Shown in pieces: positions 46,919 to 56,294 of a stretch of DNA of 64,000 nucleotides. The stretch is from the NCBI GenBank assembly GCA_018657625.1, contig JABHWU010000044.1:62001-126000 (forward strand), in the 5' to 3' direction. Origin of the DNA: Deltaproteobacteria bacterium (GTDB lineage: Bacteria; SAR324; XYD2-FULL-50-16). Position numbers and translations under genes: made by a program. Within the stretch, counting starts at the first letter, position 1. Every line of letters starts with the position of its first letter. The notes under the pieces were generated by a model. The model saw only the letters and a list, made by a program, of their open reading frames with translations, was not told the origin of the DNA and ran no database searches.

Positions 46919-47371
46919 TGTAAAGCCTCCTTATTTTACAAGTGATTTGATTGTCATGGGTGTTATCTATATTAACGGATATAATACATAATAATATGCT
47001 GACATTGGTCACTTAATAAAGGTTAGAATAAAGTGTTAAGTTTAAATTTTGTCAGAATAATTAATTATCTTCAAGGTGTTTTATTCAGATCACAATCAAA
47101 TCATTAAATAGACATGGTCTATTTAATGATACCTGAAAGTTCAGTTTATTATTTGATTATCTTTAATATTTTCAATCCAACCTCACTAATCAACTGCGCG
47201 GTTTTTAGCATCGGCTGAATTAGCTTTGCGAAATCAGGGTGGAGTATGGAACTAGCCTTCTTGTTCATGTGCCGGGTGTCCAAACTATCGTAGTTTAAGT
47301 TAGAGCAGGGAAAGGGAGACGTGCATATTTTCAAGCACTAATAAAATGAAACCCCACCTTTGGCATTATCG
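46919..47371. other. Intergenic region between the GST gene and trmO
   Basis: About 450 bases upstream of the GST gene. It contains a long palindrome (listed separately) and a short CTGAA-AG-TTCAG hairpin near 47133. A 61-codon frame on the minus strand (47149-47334) has no ribosome site and no recognised family. Confidence 0.45.
47100..47130. promoter_or_regulatory. 31-base near-perfect palindrome
   Basis: Fourteen-base arms (starting ATCATTAAATAGAC) flank a central ATG trinucleotide and are exact reverse complements. No T-tract follows on either strand, so it looks more like an operator or a recombination site than a terminator. It lies about 180 bases upstream of the GST start and 240 bases beyond the trmO stop. 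Confidence 0.6.
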
Positions 47372-47848
47372 TCAAACATACCGATTATCAGAACGTTTGT
47401 TTTTCACATCTTCGGGACTAGCTTGCATCCAACCGGATTGACTTTTTTCAACTTTGTCAAAATTGGCAATGTAAGGTTTAATGTCCAAAACAGGAGTACC
47501 ATCCAATATATCCATTCCTTTTAACAATACCTTGTTGCCCTCCACTTCCAACAATTCCATAATAGACAAGCCGATATGATTTGGCCTTAAGGTTGAACGG
47601 GTTGAAAAAATACCTCTTTCAACCTTATCCATAAAGGGAATAACTTTCATTTCAACCCGTGTGGCAGCATGAAAATGGTATATTAAATAAACATGACTAA
47701 AGCCATCCAGATCTGATAACCCTTCCACAAACGATTCATTAATTAAAACATGTCCTTCAATTCCTTTAGCTCCTTTTGGCTGAATGGGCATATTTTTAAG
47801 ATCCTTATGGGGTGAGTGAACAGTGCCAATGGGTGTAAAAGTAATCAT
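47372..47848 (-). CDS. trmO: tRNA methyltransferase TrmO (TsaA-like)
   Basis: A 158-residue single-domain protein. PIGTVHSPHKDLKNMP opens it; GLSDLDGFSHVYLIYHFH and FSTRSTLRPNHIGLSI are the conserved VirR/TrmO motifs, and DGTPVLDIKPYI ends the core. TrmO N6-methylates threonylcarbamoyl-adenosine 37 in tRNA using S-adenosylmethionine. The C-terminal extension of E. coli TrmO is missing, as in many bacterial TsaA proteins, so activity toward other substrates is possible. Confidence 0.85.
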   Translation of the reverse strand: MITFTPIGTVHSPHKDLKNMPIQPKGAKGIEGHVLINESFVEGLSDLDGFSHVYLIYHFHAATRVEMKVIPFMDKVERGIFSTRSTLRPNHIGLSIMELLEVEGNKVLLKGMDILDGTPVLDIKPYIANFDKVEKSQSGWMQASPEDVKNKRSDNRYV

Positions 47849-47943
47849 TATAATTTAACTCCCTCTAAATCGGATTTGCTATTATTATGAATGCAATGTA
47901 GTTTTTTTGAAATATTGTTTTAACGAATCATTATAAAAAAGTC

Positions 47944-48804
47944 TTGAAAAATAATCTGAAAGCACTGATAGAAATTCATTTTGCAGTATTTTTATTTGGT
48001 TTATCTGGTTTAATCGGTAAATTAATCTCTTTACCACCGATGCTGATCGTGCTGGGACGCACCGGATTTGCTTCTTTGGCCTTATTGATCATTCTAAAAA
48101 TATCAGGAAACATTCGCTTCAATATCAACAAAAATCATCTGTTTCTAATTTCTGCCACAGGTGTCTTGTTGGCATTTCATTGGTTCTGTTTTTTTTATGC
48201 GATTCATATTTCCACAGTTGCAATTGGATTATTAACCTTTTCTTCATTTCCACTTTTTGTCACTTTTTTAGAACCCTTAGCCTTTAAAGAAAAATTAAAA
48301 CTTCAGGATGTTCTGTTGGCAGGTTTAGTAGTCATTGGGTTAATATTAGTAGTTCCGGCGTACGATTTATCTAATCAGATAACCTTAGGTGTCATCTGGG
48401 GGATTCTATCCGGGTTTACGTTTGCAATTCTATCATTGCTTAATCGAAGTTTTACTAAACAATACCCGGCCCTTCAAATCACTTTCCTGCAAAATTGTTC
48501 AGCAGCTCTGGTTTTGCTGCCAACCGTTTTTTTCCTGGAATTCAATTTCCAAATTCAGGATTACTTTTTGATTCCTATTCTCGGTATTTTTTGCACCGCC
48601 TTATCTTTTGGTCTTTTTGTAAAAAGCCTGAAAATATTATCAGCCAAAACCATCGGTTTAATTATGAGTCTTGAGCCATTATATGGAATTTTACTAGCAA
48701 TTTGGATAATCAAAGAAATACCATCTGGAAAAACAATTATGGGAGGAATCATTATTTTAGGTGCTGTTTCAATTGAATCATTTTTGCAAAATCGTAAATT
48801 ATAG
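47944..48804 (+). CDS. EamA-family transporter
   Basis: A 286-residue polytopic membrane protein with about ten helices in two EamA repeats, of the drug/metabolite transporter superfamily. The start is a TTG at 47944. HWFCFFYAIHISTVAIGLL and LEPLYGILLAIWIIKE are typical EamA blocks. It differs from the RarD-type protein at 2.2 kb. The substrate is unknown. REP-like repeats follow. Confidence 0.88.
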   Translation: MKNNLKALIEIHFAVFLFGLSGLIGKLISLPPMLIVLGRTGFASLALLIILKISGNIRFNINKNHLFLISATGVLLAFHWFCFFYAIHISTVAIGLLTFSSFPLFVTFLEPLAFKEKLKLQDVLLAGLVVIGLILVVPAYDLSNQITLGVIWGILSGFTFAILSLLNRSFTKQYPALQITFLQNCSAALVLLPTVFFLEFNFQIQDYFLIPILGIFCTALSFGLFVKSLKILSAKTIGLIMSLEPLYGILLAIWIIKEIPSGKTIMGGIIILGAVSIESFLQNRKL

Positions 48805-49259
48805 CCATTAATTTGCAAGGGTATCTTTTAGAAATTGTAAATTATTGAATATTTGAAAAAATAATTGAGATAAAAAAGATCTCTCCTCATACTTCGTCGA
48901 GATGACATTTGATAATACTTTGATTTTAAAGGCACAAAATTCAAGTTTATTAACAGTTACCCAAACCGGTGCCCGGTAAGGTGGTTGCAATGAACTTGAT
49001 CTTGTCATTTCGACGAGCCCGCGAGGAGAAATCTTATTAATTGAGATAAAAAAGATCTCTCCTCATACTTCGTCGAGATGACAATTGGTAACAGTTTGAT
49101 TTTAAAGGCGCAAATTTCATGTTCGTTAACAGAACCAGTCGTTTAAACAAACAATATTTCAGACAACTATAAAAAATACTTGCACAAAAACATGGGTTAT
49201 CGAACAATGTTCTAAGCGATATTAGTAAATAAATTAATCCTCACCTAAATTCTATTTAA
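48805..49259. other. Repeat-bearing intergenic region
   Basis: About 455 bases between the EamA and GGCT genes, occupied largely by two long direct repeats and an inverted copy of their core. No coding frame was found. Confidence 0.6.
48863..49133. repeat. REP-like repeat cluster (three core copies)
   Basis: A 45-base sequence occurs identically at 48863-48907 and 49039-49083, and similarity extends to about 48958 and 49133. Its core (AAGATCTCTCCTC...GAGATGACA, about 32 bases) recurs inverted and diverged at 49003-49035. Cores of this form, TGTCAT-TCGA...GAGGAGA-ATCTT, recur as intergenic repeats in several bacterial groups. Confidence 0.85.
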
Positions 49260-49853
49260 ATGAAAAATTGTTACATATTTGGCTATGGCAGCCTTATTAA
49301 TTCAAATTCAAGATCAATTACGGGTATTACCGGCGAGGGTATTCCGGTAAGAATTAACAAGATCAAAAGATCCTGGTGTGCCACTTCTAAAGCTAATCCC
49401 ATGGCTAGTGTGGGAATTGAATCAGATATCAATTGTAGCTGTAACGGTGTGTTATTTCCGATAGATCAAAAGGAACTGTCAAAATTTGACGCCAGGGAAA
49501 CAGGATATTACCGTGAATTTTTACCAAAATCTCAAATCAATTTTTTATCAGAAGATATTCTCATCGGGGAAGACGTTTGGATTTATTTTGCAAAACAGAC
49601 GAACCACCCCTGTCCAAATCAGCCGATCGTGCAATCATACGTAGATGTCATCATTGAAGGTTGTTTAGAGATCAGTCTCGATTTTACTGCAGAATTCCTT
49701 AAAACGACGACGGGTTGGGAGTACACCTGGATCGATGATCGATTATTTCCCAAATACCCAAGACCACTGGACAACTCAAACACCTATCAAAAAATAGATC
49801 GGATTATTCAAAATATGATCCCCGGATTATTAGATCACCGAACCGCAGCCTAA
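49260..49853 (+). CDS. Gamma-glutamylcyclotransferase-like protein
   Basis: A 197-residue soluble protein. It opens CYIFGYGSLINSNSRS, the glycine-rich substrate loop of GGCT/AIG2-type proteins; the catalytic glutamate is probably in the FDARETGYYREFL segment. Family members cleave gamma-glutamyl peptides or amines, or glutathione derivatives. Whether this one acts on glutathione is unknown; a GST gene lies 2.3 kb upstream. Confidence 0.78.
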   Translation: MKNCYIFGYGSLINSNSRSITGITGEGIPVRINKIKRSWCATSKANPMASVGIESDINCSCNGVLFPIDQKELSKFDARETGYYREFLPKSQINFLSEDILIGEDVWIYFAKQTNHPCPNQPIVQSYVDVIIEGCLEISLDFTAEFLKTTTGWEYTWIDDRLFPKYPRPLDNSNTYQKIDRIIQNMIPGLLDHRTAA

Positions 49854-49998
49854 AATTTAAATAATTAAAGTCGCTTTGAAGATGGTGTGGAAAATAAGCT
49901 TGTTATCCATTGACATCAAACCATTGAATTTCTACTATAAATAAGATAATAGCAGTTGCTGTTTTTAATTGACATCTTTAGAGAAATAAAAAGAGATA

Positions 49999-50331
49999 AT
50001 GAAAAAAACCTTTAAATTGACCCATCCTAAAATCAAAGTAGCCAGGCTTATTGAATCAATCAAAAATGAAGTCCGAAAGTATTTAAAAAGAGAACGGAGA
50101 AAAAATCTGCCGGAAGATGCTGATTTTTGGGATTTTAACTGCAAATTCGGTGAAACTGAAAAAAGTGCCGCCGTTATCCATGTCGATGATATCACTAAAA
50201 ATATTGATCAGGCTGAATCAAAGAAACTCGAATCCTTCTATCTGGAAATTATTGCAAAAACAGGTCATCGTAGCAAAAAACCAAAAGAGATTGCCTCAAC
50301 AGTGTTAGACGATACAATAATGACAAGCTAG
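49999..50331 (+). CDS. DUF6172-like small conserved protein
   Basis: A 110-residue basic protein. Its KKTFKLTHPKIKVARLIES start and KYLKRERRKNLPEDADFWDF block match, from memory, the conserved pattern of DUF6172. No catalytic motif is visible and function is unknown. It has no membrane helix. The gene stands alone, about 70 bases before the ABC exporter. Confidence 0.7.
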   Translation: MKKTFKLTHPKIKVARLIESIKNEVRKYLKRERRKNLPEDADFWDFNCKFGETEKSAAVIHVDDITKNIDQAESKKLESFYLEIIAKTGHRSKKPKEIASTVLDDTIMTS

Positions 50332-50402
50332 CTGTAAATTTATAACATTTCTATTATTAACAATCCGATATCCATGCGGACAATTCCAACAGAAGCGATA
50401 AA

Positions 50403-52238
50403 GTGGCGAGACGAACTCATTTTGATGCGACAGAAACCTTTCGCCGAACCAATCAATTCAAAACATTAATAACACTAGCTTCCCACCTTTGGCCGAAACG
50501 GCGACCTGACCTTAAACTGAGAGTCACATTCGCATTAATCGCCATGGTTTTAGCAAAAGCTATTGGTGTTTATGTTCCTTTTTTGTATAAAAATGCCGTT
50601 GATGCCTTATCAGTAGAAATCGCAATTTTAACAGTTCCCATCACTTTAGTAATCGCCTATGGTGTTGCCCGGTTATTAAATCAATCCTTGGGAGAGTTAA
50701 GGGACTTCATTTTTGCCAAAGTTTCACAACATGCCCAACGGACGATTGGATTAAGTACCTTCAAACATCTTCATAATTTATCGCTGGCTTTTCATTTAGA
50801 TCGCCAAACAGGTGGCATATCTCGTGTTATTGAACGTGGAATTCAAGGGATTAATTTTGTACTTAATTTTATGATGTTTAACATCATCCCCACACTCCTG
50901 GAGATCGTTATAGTTACGACTGTTTTTCTGGTTAAGTTTGATTATCGGTTTGCGCTGATTGTTTTTGGAACTATCAGTTCATATATCATATTTACAATGT
51001 GGTTTACAGAATGGCGGTTACAATACAGGCGTCGAATGAATGAAAAAGATTCAGAAGCCAATACCAGGGCAATTGATAGTCTTATTAATTATGAGACGGT
51101 CAAGTACTTTAATAATGAAGAACATGAATACAAGTATTATGATGACGCTTTAGCGGGTTACGAAAAAGCAGCTATTAAAAATATTACAACACTTTCATTT
51201 TTAAATATTGGTCAGGCAGCCTTGATCGCCGTAGGGTTAATAACGATCATGTTAATGGCGGGAAAGGGTGTTGTTACCGGTATCTATACCATTGGTGATT
51301 TTGTACTGGTAAATACGTTTCTAATTCAATTATACCTCCCTTTAAATTTCTTGGGATTTGTCTATCGTCAGATCAAACAAAGCCTAACTGACATGGATAA
51401 AATGTTTGAATTGCTGGATGTAAGTCCTCAAATACAAAATGAACCGGATGCTATAACTTTTTCACCACCACTCGGAAAAGTTGAATTTAAAAATGTTTGT
51501 TTCAGTTATACGGATGACAGACGTATTCTAAATGGGATCAGCTTCACAATACCACCTGGAAATACCTTGGCTATTGTCGGTTCCAGTGGGGAGGGAAAAT
51601 CAACAATTTCCCGATTATTATTCAGGTTTTATGATATTAATAGTGGGCAAATTAAAATTGATGACAAGGATGTAAAGTCCATAACACTGGATTCTTTACG
51701 TGCTGCCATTGGAATTGTTCCCCAGGACACTGTCTTATTCAATAATACCATTCATTACAACCTGCAATACGGTAGACCTAATGCCAGTAAAACTGAAATT
51801 ATCCAGGCTGCACAGATAGCCAAAATCGAAGCATTCATTCAATCTTTACCAGATCAATATCAAAGCAAAGTTGGTGAGCGGGGATTAAAACTTTCAGGTG
51901 GTGAAAAACAGCGCATTGCCATTGCGCGAACAATTCTTAAAAACCCTAAAATTCTGATCTTTGATGAGGCAACTTCAGCCCTGGATTCACAAACAGAAAA
52001 TGACATTCAGATTTCATTAAAAGAAGTTTCAAAAAATAAAACAACTCTGGTTATTGCCCATCGATTGTCAACGATTGTGGATGCAGATGAAATACTGGTT
52101 TTGCAGGATGGAAAAATTACAGAAAGAGGTCGGCACTCGGATTTAATTGCCTTAAATGGAATCTATGCTTCCATGTGGGCAAGACAACAAGAAGCCAAAG
52201 AATATCAAACAAAATTAGATAAAGTTTTAAAACATTAA
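50403..52238 (+). CDS. Atm1-type ABC exporter
   Basis: A 611-residue half-transporter: six membrane helices (about residues 40-320) followed by an ATPase domain with Walker A GSSGEGKST near 395, signature LSGGEKQRIAIARTI, and Walker B ILIFDEATSALD. The insertion of RAIDSLINYETVKYFNNEEHEY in the coupling region is typical of the Atm1/HMT1 (ABCB7-like) group, which exports glutathione-related or heavy-metal conjugates and has links to Fe-S metabolism. The start is GTG at 50403. Confidence 0.9.
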   Translation: MARRTHFDATETFRRTNQFKTLITLASHLWPKRRPDLKLRVTFALIAMVLAKAIGVYVPFLYKNAVDALSVEIAILTVPITLVIAYGVARLLNQSLGELRDFIFAKVSQHAQRTIGLSTFKHLHNLSLAFHLDRQTGGISRVIERGIQGINFVLNFMMFNIIPTLLEIVIVTTVFLVKFDYRFALIVFGTISSYIIFTMWFTEWRLQYRRRMNEKDSEANTRAIDSLINYETVKYFNNEEHEYKYYDDALAGYEKAAIKNITTLSFLNIGQAALIAVGLITIMLMAGKGVVTGIYTIGDFVLVNTFLIQLYLPLNFLGFVYRQIKQSLTDMDKMFELLDVSPQIQNEPDAITFSPPLGKVEFKNVCFSYTDDRRILNGISFTIPPGNTLAIVGSSGEGKSTISRLLFRFYDINSGQIKIDDKDVKSITLDSLRAAIGIVPQDTVLFNNTIHYNLQYGRPNASKTEIIQAAQIAKIEAFIQSLPDQYQSKVGERGLKLSGGEKQRIAIARTILKNPKILIFDEATSALDSQTENDIQISLKEVSKNKTTLVIAHRLSTIVDADEILVLQDGKITERGRHSDLIALNGIYASMWARQQEAKEYQTKLDKVLKH

Positions 52239-52302
52239 TTATTTGCAATAGTAAACAATATTACCTCGTTTTAATGTCATATCATTAAATCAGTCTTACA
52301 TA

Positions 52303-53229
52303 TTATTTAACTGCATTCCAAAAATCAGCCTCATGGATAATCTGAATTTCCATCGACGTTTTTTCACCATTTGAAAGCATTTCCTGCCTTTTTTTACGCA
52401 TTTCAATCGCAATTTCCACTTTCCGACCATAACAGGCAAACACCCACGCAGGATTGTTCCCGTCACCAATAATCAGGTAAGCAGTTGATTGATTGACTTC
52501 ATCTGAATACTCACCTCCACATTTAACAATCGTTTCACTGAGTTTTTTCTTTTTTGATTTGGATATTTTTCCAGCAAAACAAAACAATTTCTTTTCAAGA
52601 ATGATCTCCGGATTAGAGGCACAAATACCCGTTAGTTGATAGTTTTTTTTATCTTTACATGATAATTCTGAAACAGGTTCATAACCCGGATAGGAAACAA
52701 ATTCATCAAAAAAGGCTAATAGCATTTTATGCTCGTCGGCATCGATTTTTCCATCTTTTAGCACTTCCACAATAATGGAAACAATTTCATCGTAGGGCCA
52801 ACAGGTCTTCAAGCAATGATGATCATCCAGCCACTCTTTCAGATTCTCCAACTCTTCCTTTAATACCACACCATCAGCTACAATCCCTCCAACAATTCCT
52901 TGGAGTCTCTGTAAGTCAGAAGTAATTTTATTATAATAGACATTATCTGTTTCAAATTTTTTACAAAGCCACATAATATCAGATTTTTCATGTTTATCGA
53001 TAATTCGATCCTCAATCACCTCAGATAGTCGTGGTATAAGCTCATTAAAGGGGTGACGATTTTTAAGATGAATGTGGTCTGAAATCCAGCTATTTACTGT
53101 TTTTAGTTCTTTTTCATTAATTTCAGAATCTATAGCGATACCTTTAATTAACCCTTCAAGCGTATGGATGGCTAAATCTAATTCCTGAGGGCCGGTGGAA
53201 AATAAGAAACTCCCATTAAATTCACTCAT
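52303..53229 (-). CDS. TerB-like/BRCT domain protein
   Basis: A 308-residue soluble protein. Two TerB-like helical repeats are visible: IKGIAIDSEINEKELKTVNS (about 28-47) and VGGIVADGVVLKEELENLKE (about 115-135), with a third calcium-loop-like DGKIDADEHKML near 180. The C-terminal third is a BRCT domain (LFCFAGKISKSKKKKLSETI, GGEYSDEVNQSTAYLIIGDG). The combination suggests a role sensing DNA damage or metal stress, but this is inference. An ATG at 53229 with an AAGG upstream was chosen over the GTG at 53235. Confidence 0.8.
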   Translation of the reverse strand: MSEFNGSFLFSTGPQELDLAIHTLEGLIKGIAIDSEINEKELKTVNSWISDHIHLKNRHPFNELIPRLSEVIEDRIIDKHEKSDIMWLCKKFETDNVYYNKITSDLQRLQGIVGGIVADGVVLKEELENLKEWLDDHHCLKTCWPYDEIVSIIVEVLKDGKIDADEHKMLLAFFDEFVSYPGYEPVSELSCKDKKNYQLTGICASNPEIILEKKLFCFAGKISKSKKKKLSETIVKCGGEYSDEVNQSTAYLIIGDGNNPAWVFACYGRKVEIAIEMRKKRQEMLSNGEKTSMEIQIIHEADFWNAVK

Positions 53230-53539
53230 AAACACCTTTTTTTATTATTTTAAACCATCAGACGTTTTTTGATCTATTGTTCTTTGTTTTTAAAACAAAG
53301 TCAAAATTTAATAAAGACCTTTGCAATGCTATTCCTTTTTCTGAAATAATTATTAACGAGTATAACCTAATCCCTCTTTGCATTTACCTCAAGGCAAAAT
53401 CAATACTATTTATAAAATAGGTCCCTCATTTCAAATATATTGATAAATGTTAACAGAGATATTACAGTTAAATCCAGTGTATTAAAATAGGCAAATAGAA
53501 GACCAATGGTTTTTACTTGAAATTCAACCGAAACTGGAA
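53230..53539. other. Intergenic region
   Basis: About 310 AT-rich bases between divergent genes, holding their promoters. No gene, repeat or RNA structure was recognised. Confidence 0.5.
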
Positions 53540-54148
53540 ATGGAAATAGAACCATCAGATAAAGTCAGTTTTTTTTTAAAAAGACGTCTTTTCACTACCA
53601 AGGAATTTCCTTTGGCGATGTTTTATTTTATACTCAGCCATGATTTTTGGTTTATGATCGGCTTTCCCGCCTTAATGATATTGATCAGTCAGGTCTTCAG
53701 ATCAAGTTTTCCTCTTATTTCACTGATTACCCTACTACTGGCATTCGTTTGGATTATTTTTTCTTTGTCTGCCCTATACAAAATGGGACCGGCTACCGGT
53801 TTAGCCTGTTTTATCAAAAATAATTTCGGAAATAAAAAAATGGTAGGTGGACTAAGGATGCGTTTCAGCCGTAATAATAAAACTATGTGGTTAGAAGGGG
53901 TTTTTGTTGAACAGGAAGTCCGTAGAAAAGGGATTGCAAAAAGATTGATTTTAGAGGCTTTTATAATTGCTGAGACTAAACAACCAACAGGGCTCCGGAA
54001 AATTCGACTGTTTGCACCGGTTCATCCGGCAATCAAAAAAATAGTAAACACAATTTTTGAGAACAAAAGAGCGATTGAAGTAAGTATCGATCATAATTCA
54101 CAATTCATGAGAATCAAAAACCGATTGTTAAAAGGAATAAGATATTGA
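53540..54148 (+). CDS. Membrane-anchored GNAT-like protein
   Basis: A 202-residue protein with two hydrophobic helices (about residues 25-75) and a C-terminal acetyltransferase-like domain: LEGVFVEQEVRRKGIAKRLI has the V-RRKGIAK coenzyme A loop. The substrate is unknown. GNAT domains with N-terminal membrane helices are uncommon. It is convergent with the small minus-strand gene that follows. Confidence 0.7.
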   Translation: MEIEPSDKVSFFLKRRLFTTKEFPLAMFYFILSHDFWFMIGFPALMILISQVFRSSFPLISLITLLLAFVWIIFSLSALYKMGPATGLACFIKNNFGNKKMVGGLRMRFSRNNKTMWLEGVFVEQEVRRKGIAKRLILEAFIIAETKQPTGLRKIRLFAPVHPAIKKIVNTIFENKRAIEVSIDHNSQFMRIKNRLLKGIRY

Positions 54149-54188
54149 CGCTAATCATATTAATCAGCAGCTATAATATCACCTCAAT

Positions 54189-54740
54189 TTAATCTTCTTT
54201 TAGTGAAACCGGTGGCGCTAATATCTCAGACCAAATGACGGCATTTCTAAGTTTTGCGCGGGTAATTTTCTGATTAAAACATCGTTTTGATCCCTTCACA
54301 GATGACATAACTGGCTGTTTTTCCTGATTAATAACTTTCCTGATCTGTTCTTGTTTTTTCTGATTGTCTCGTACTTTTTCTATTAGTTCCCGTTTTTCTA
54401 AGACCAACTCTTTTTTTCGGGGAGGCCAGTGCATATCAATATCTTCTTCAACCTCAGCCTGATATTCATCCGGGACAATTTTTTCTTTAGGTGGCCATTC
54501 TTCAGTGGATTCTGAATTTTTTGCTTCGGATTTCTTAGCTTCTGCTTTTGCAGCTTCTGCAAACTCCTCCATCACTTGATTAATCCTGGAAAAAATCCCT
54601 TTCGCTTTTTCCGGTTTTGATGCTGTTTTATTCTCTGGTGAAGTCTTATTCTCAAGTGCCTTTTTCTTGCTTTTCATTATTTTTCTAAAATTGAGAAAAA
54701 TAATGACAACGATAATCAAAGGAATAAATAAATTATCCAT
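54189..54740 (-). CDS. Single-span membrane protein with charged coiled-coil region
   Basis: A 183-residue protein with one N-terminal helix (LFIPLIIVVIIFLNF), then a long charged and partly alanine/glutamate-rich region and a distinct C-terminal motif ITRAKLRNAVIWSEILAPP. That tail looks conserved in similar small membrane proteins, but no function is known. It follows floA by about 75 bases, separated by a hairpin. Confidence 0.6.
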   Translation of the reverse strand: MDNLFIPLIIVVIIFLNFRKIMKSKKKALENKTSPENKTASKPEKAKGIFSRINQVMEEFAEAAKAEAKKSEAKNSESTEEWPPKEKIVPDEYQAEVEEDIDMHWPPRKKELVLEKRELIEKVRDNQKKQEQIRKVINQEKQPVMSSVKGSKRCFNQKITRAKLRNAVIWSEILAPPVSLKED

Positions 54741-54771
54741 AAAACATCCACATCCAAAAATGAGTTAAAAT

Positions 54772-54797
54772 GATTCGACACCAAACAGTGTCGAATC
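54772..54797 (-). terminator. Hairpin terminator after floA
   Basis: A perfect 10-bp stem (GATTCGACAC and GTGTCGAATC) with a 6-base loop lies directly after floA. On the minus strand it is followed by the T-rich ATTTTAACTCATTTTT. It probably ends or attenuates the nfeD-floA transcript before the next minus-strand gene. Confidence 0.7.
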
Positions 54798-54816
54798 GCT
54801 TTAGTTGATTTATCTG

Positions 54817-55800
54817 TTATTCTTTGGGATCACTGCGATCATCACTTGCGATTTTATCTCGCATATCAGTATCCGCCATAACATTTTTCATCTTATAATA
54901 ATCCATGATACCCAGATTTCCAGCTCTAAAAGCTTCAGCCATGGCCAAAGGTACCTGAGATTCTGCTTCAACAACTTTTGCACGCATCTCTTCGACTCTG
55001 GCCCGCATTTCCTGTTCCTGAGCAAAAGCCATGGCTCGCCTTTCTTCAGCCTTAGCCTGAGCGATTTTTTTATCTGCCTCAGCCCGGTCAGTTTCCAATT
55101 CAGCCCCAATGTTTTTTCCAATATCTACATCTGCAATGTCAATGGATAGAATTTCATAAGCAGTCCCTGAATCAAGTCCTTTGGCCAAAACTGTTTTTGA
55201 GATTAAATCCGGATTTTCCAATACTTTTTTATGGGTATCAGCTGAACCTATGGTTGTCACGATACCTTCCCCAACTCTGGCTAAAATTGTATCTGCACCA
55301 GCACCACCGACAAGTCGATCAATATTAGCCCTGACAGTAACTCTGGAAATCGCTTTTAATTGAATTCCGTCCTTAGCCATCGCTGCCACCAGAGGTGTTT
55401 CAATGACCTTTGGATTTACACTCATTTGTACAGCTTCCAGTACATCCCTACCGGCCAGATCGATCGCTGCAGCTCGGTTAAAATCCAATTCGATATTGGC
55501 TTTATCTGCAGCAATCAAAGATTGTACCACCCGAGAGATATTGCCACCCGCCAGAAAGTGTGATTCAAAATTGTCAGTACTGATTTCAATGCCTGCTTTA
55601 ACCGCCATAATTTTTGACTGAACAACCAGTTTTGGCGGAACTTTTCTGAAACGCATAAAAATGATATTAAACAGTCCTACTTTTGCCCCTGATACCAGTG
55701 CCTGGATCCATAAAGAAATCGATGTACTAATAAAGAAAAACAAAACTAATACAACAATACCGATCACAACAGGTAAGGCATAATATCCAATTTCATTCAT
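54817..55800 (-). CDS. floA: Flotillin-like protein FloA
   Basis: A 327-residue protein with an N-terminal membrane helix (about residues 8-35), a PHB/SPFH-like domain, and a C-terminal coiled coil rich in [19 protein letters not shown]. It matches the FloA (YqfA) family that organises membrane microdomains. It is the third gene of nfeD1-nfeD2-floA, with gaps of one and ten bases. Length is typical (about 330). Confidence 0.92.
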   Translation of the reverse strand: MNEIGYYALPVVIGIVVLVLFFFISTSISLWIQALVSGAKVGLFNIIFMRFRKVPPKLVVQSKIMAVKAGIEISTDNFESHFLAGGNISRVVQSLIAADKANIELDFNRAAAIDLAGRDVLEAVQMSVNPKVIETPLVAAMAKDGIQLKAISRVTVRANIDRLVGGAGADTILARVGEGIVTTIGSADTHKKVLENPDLISKTVLAKGLDSGTAYEILSIDIADVDIGKNIGAELETDRAEADKKIAQAKAEERRAMAFAQEQEMRARVEEMRAKVVEAESQVPLAMAEAFRAGNLGIMDYYKMKNVMADTDMRDKIASDDRSDPKE

Positions 55801-55810
55801 TACTATCTCC

Positions 55811-56293
55811 CTAATTTAAGATTTGATTTACAATAATCTGGTTTCCTGAAACAGAAACCACAACGATTTTGGTATCTTTATCTAAGTATTTCCCTTCTGT
55901 TACTACATCAAGTCGCTCACTTTCAATCATCGCGATCCCGGCTGGTCTTAAATCTGTAAAGGCAATGCCTTCTTTACCAATGTATTTCTGAGCATCTGCA
56001 GACTGGGCGACAACACCATCTTCACTGGACAACTTCTTTTTTAAAGCAATCGGAGATTTAGCCAATAGTTTAAAACCGGCTAAAATAGCGATAGGGATAG
56101 TGATGATATCCATTATCAGAAAAACCATTCCGATACTGGACGAGATACTATTAAATACATAATAAAGCGAATATCCAAATAGTCCTATCGCCAACATGGA
56201 CAGTAATCCCCCCGATGGTAAAAGAATTTCCGCCATAATAACCAGTATTCCAATCACTTGCAATACGATTGGAAGTATATAAATATTATTCAT
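55811..56293 (-). CDS. Short NfeD-family protein
   Basis: A 160-residue protein with three to four membrane helices (about residues 5-80) and a C-terminal OB-fold NfeD domain ([32 protein letters not shown]). NfeD proteins are partners of flotillin-like proteins in membrane quality control. It starts one base after the larger NfeD protein and precedes floA. Confidence 0.88.
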   Translation of the reverse strand: MNNIYILPIVLQVIGILVIMAEILLPSGGLLSMLAIGLFGYSLYYVFNSISSSIGMVFLIMDIITIPIAILAGFKLLAKSPIALKKKLSSEDGVVAQSADAQKYIGKEGIAFTDLRPAGIAMIESERLDVVTEGKYLDKDTKIVVVSVSGNQIIVNQILN

Positions 56294-56294
56294 T

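Noticed and set aside
47149..47334. 61-codon minus-strand frame upstream of the GST gene
   Set aside because: No ribosome site, no recognised motif and an irregular composition; likely chance.
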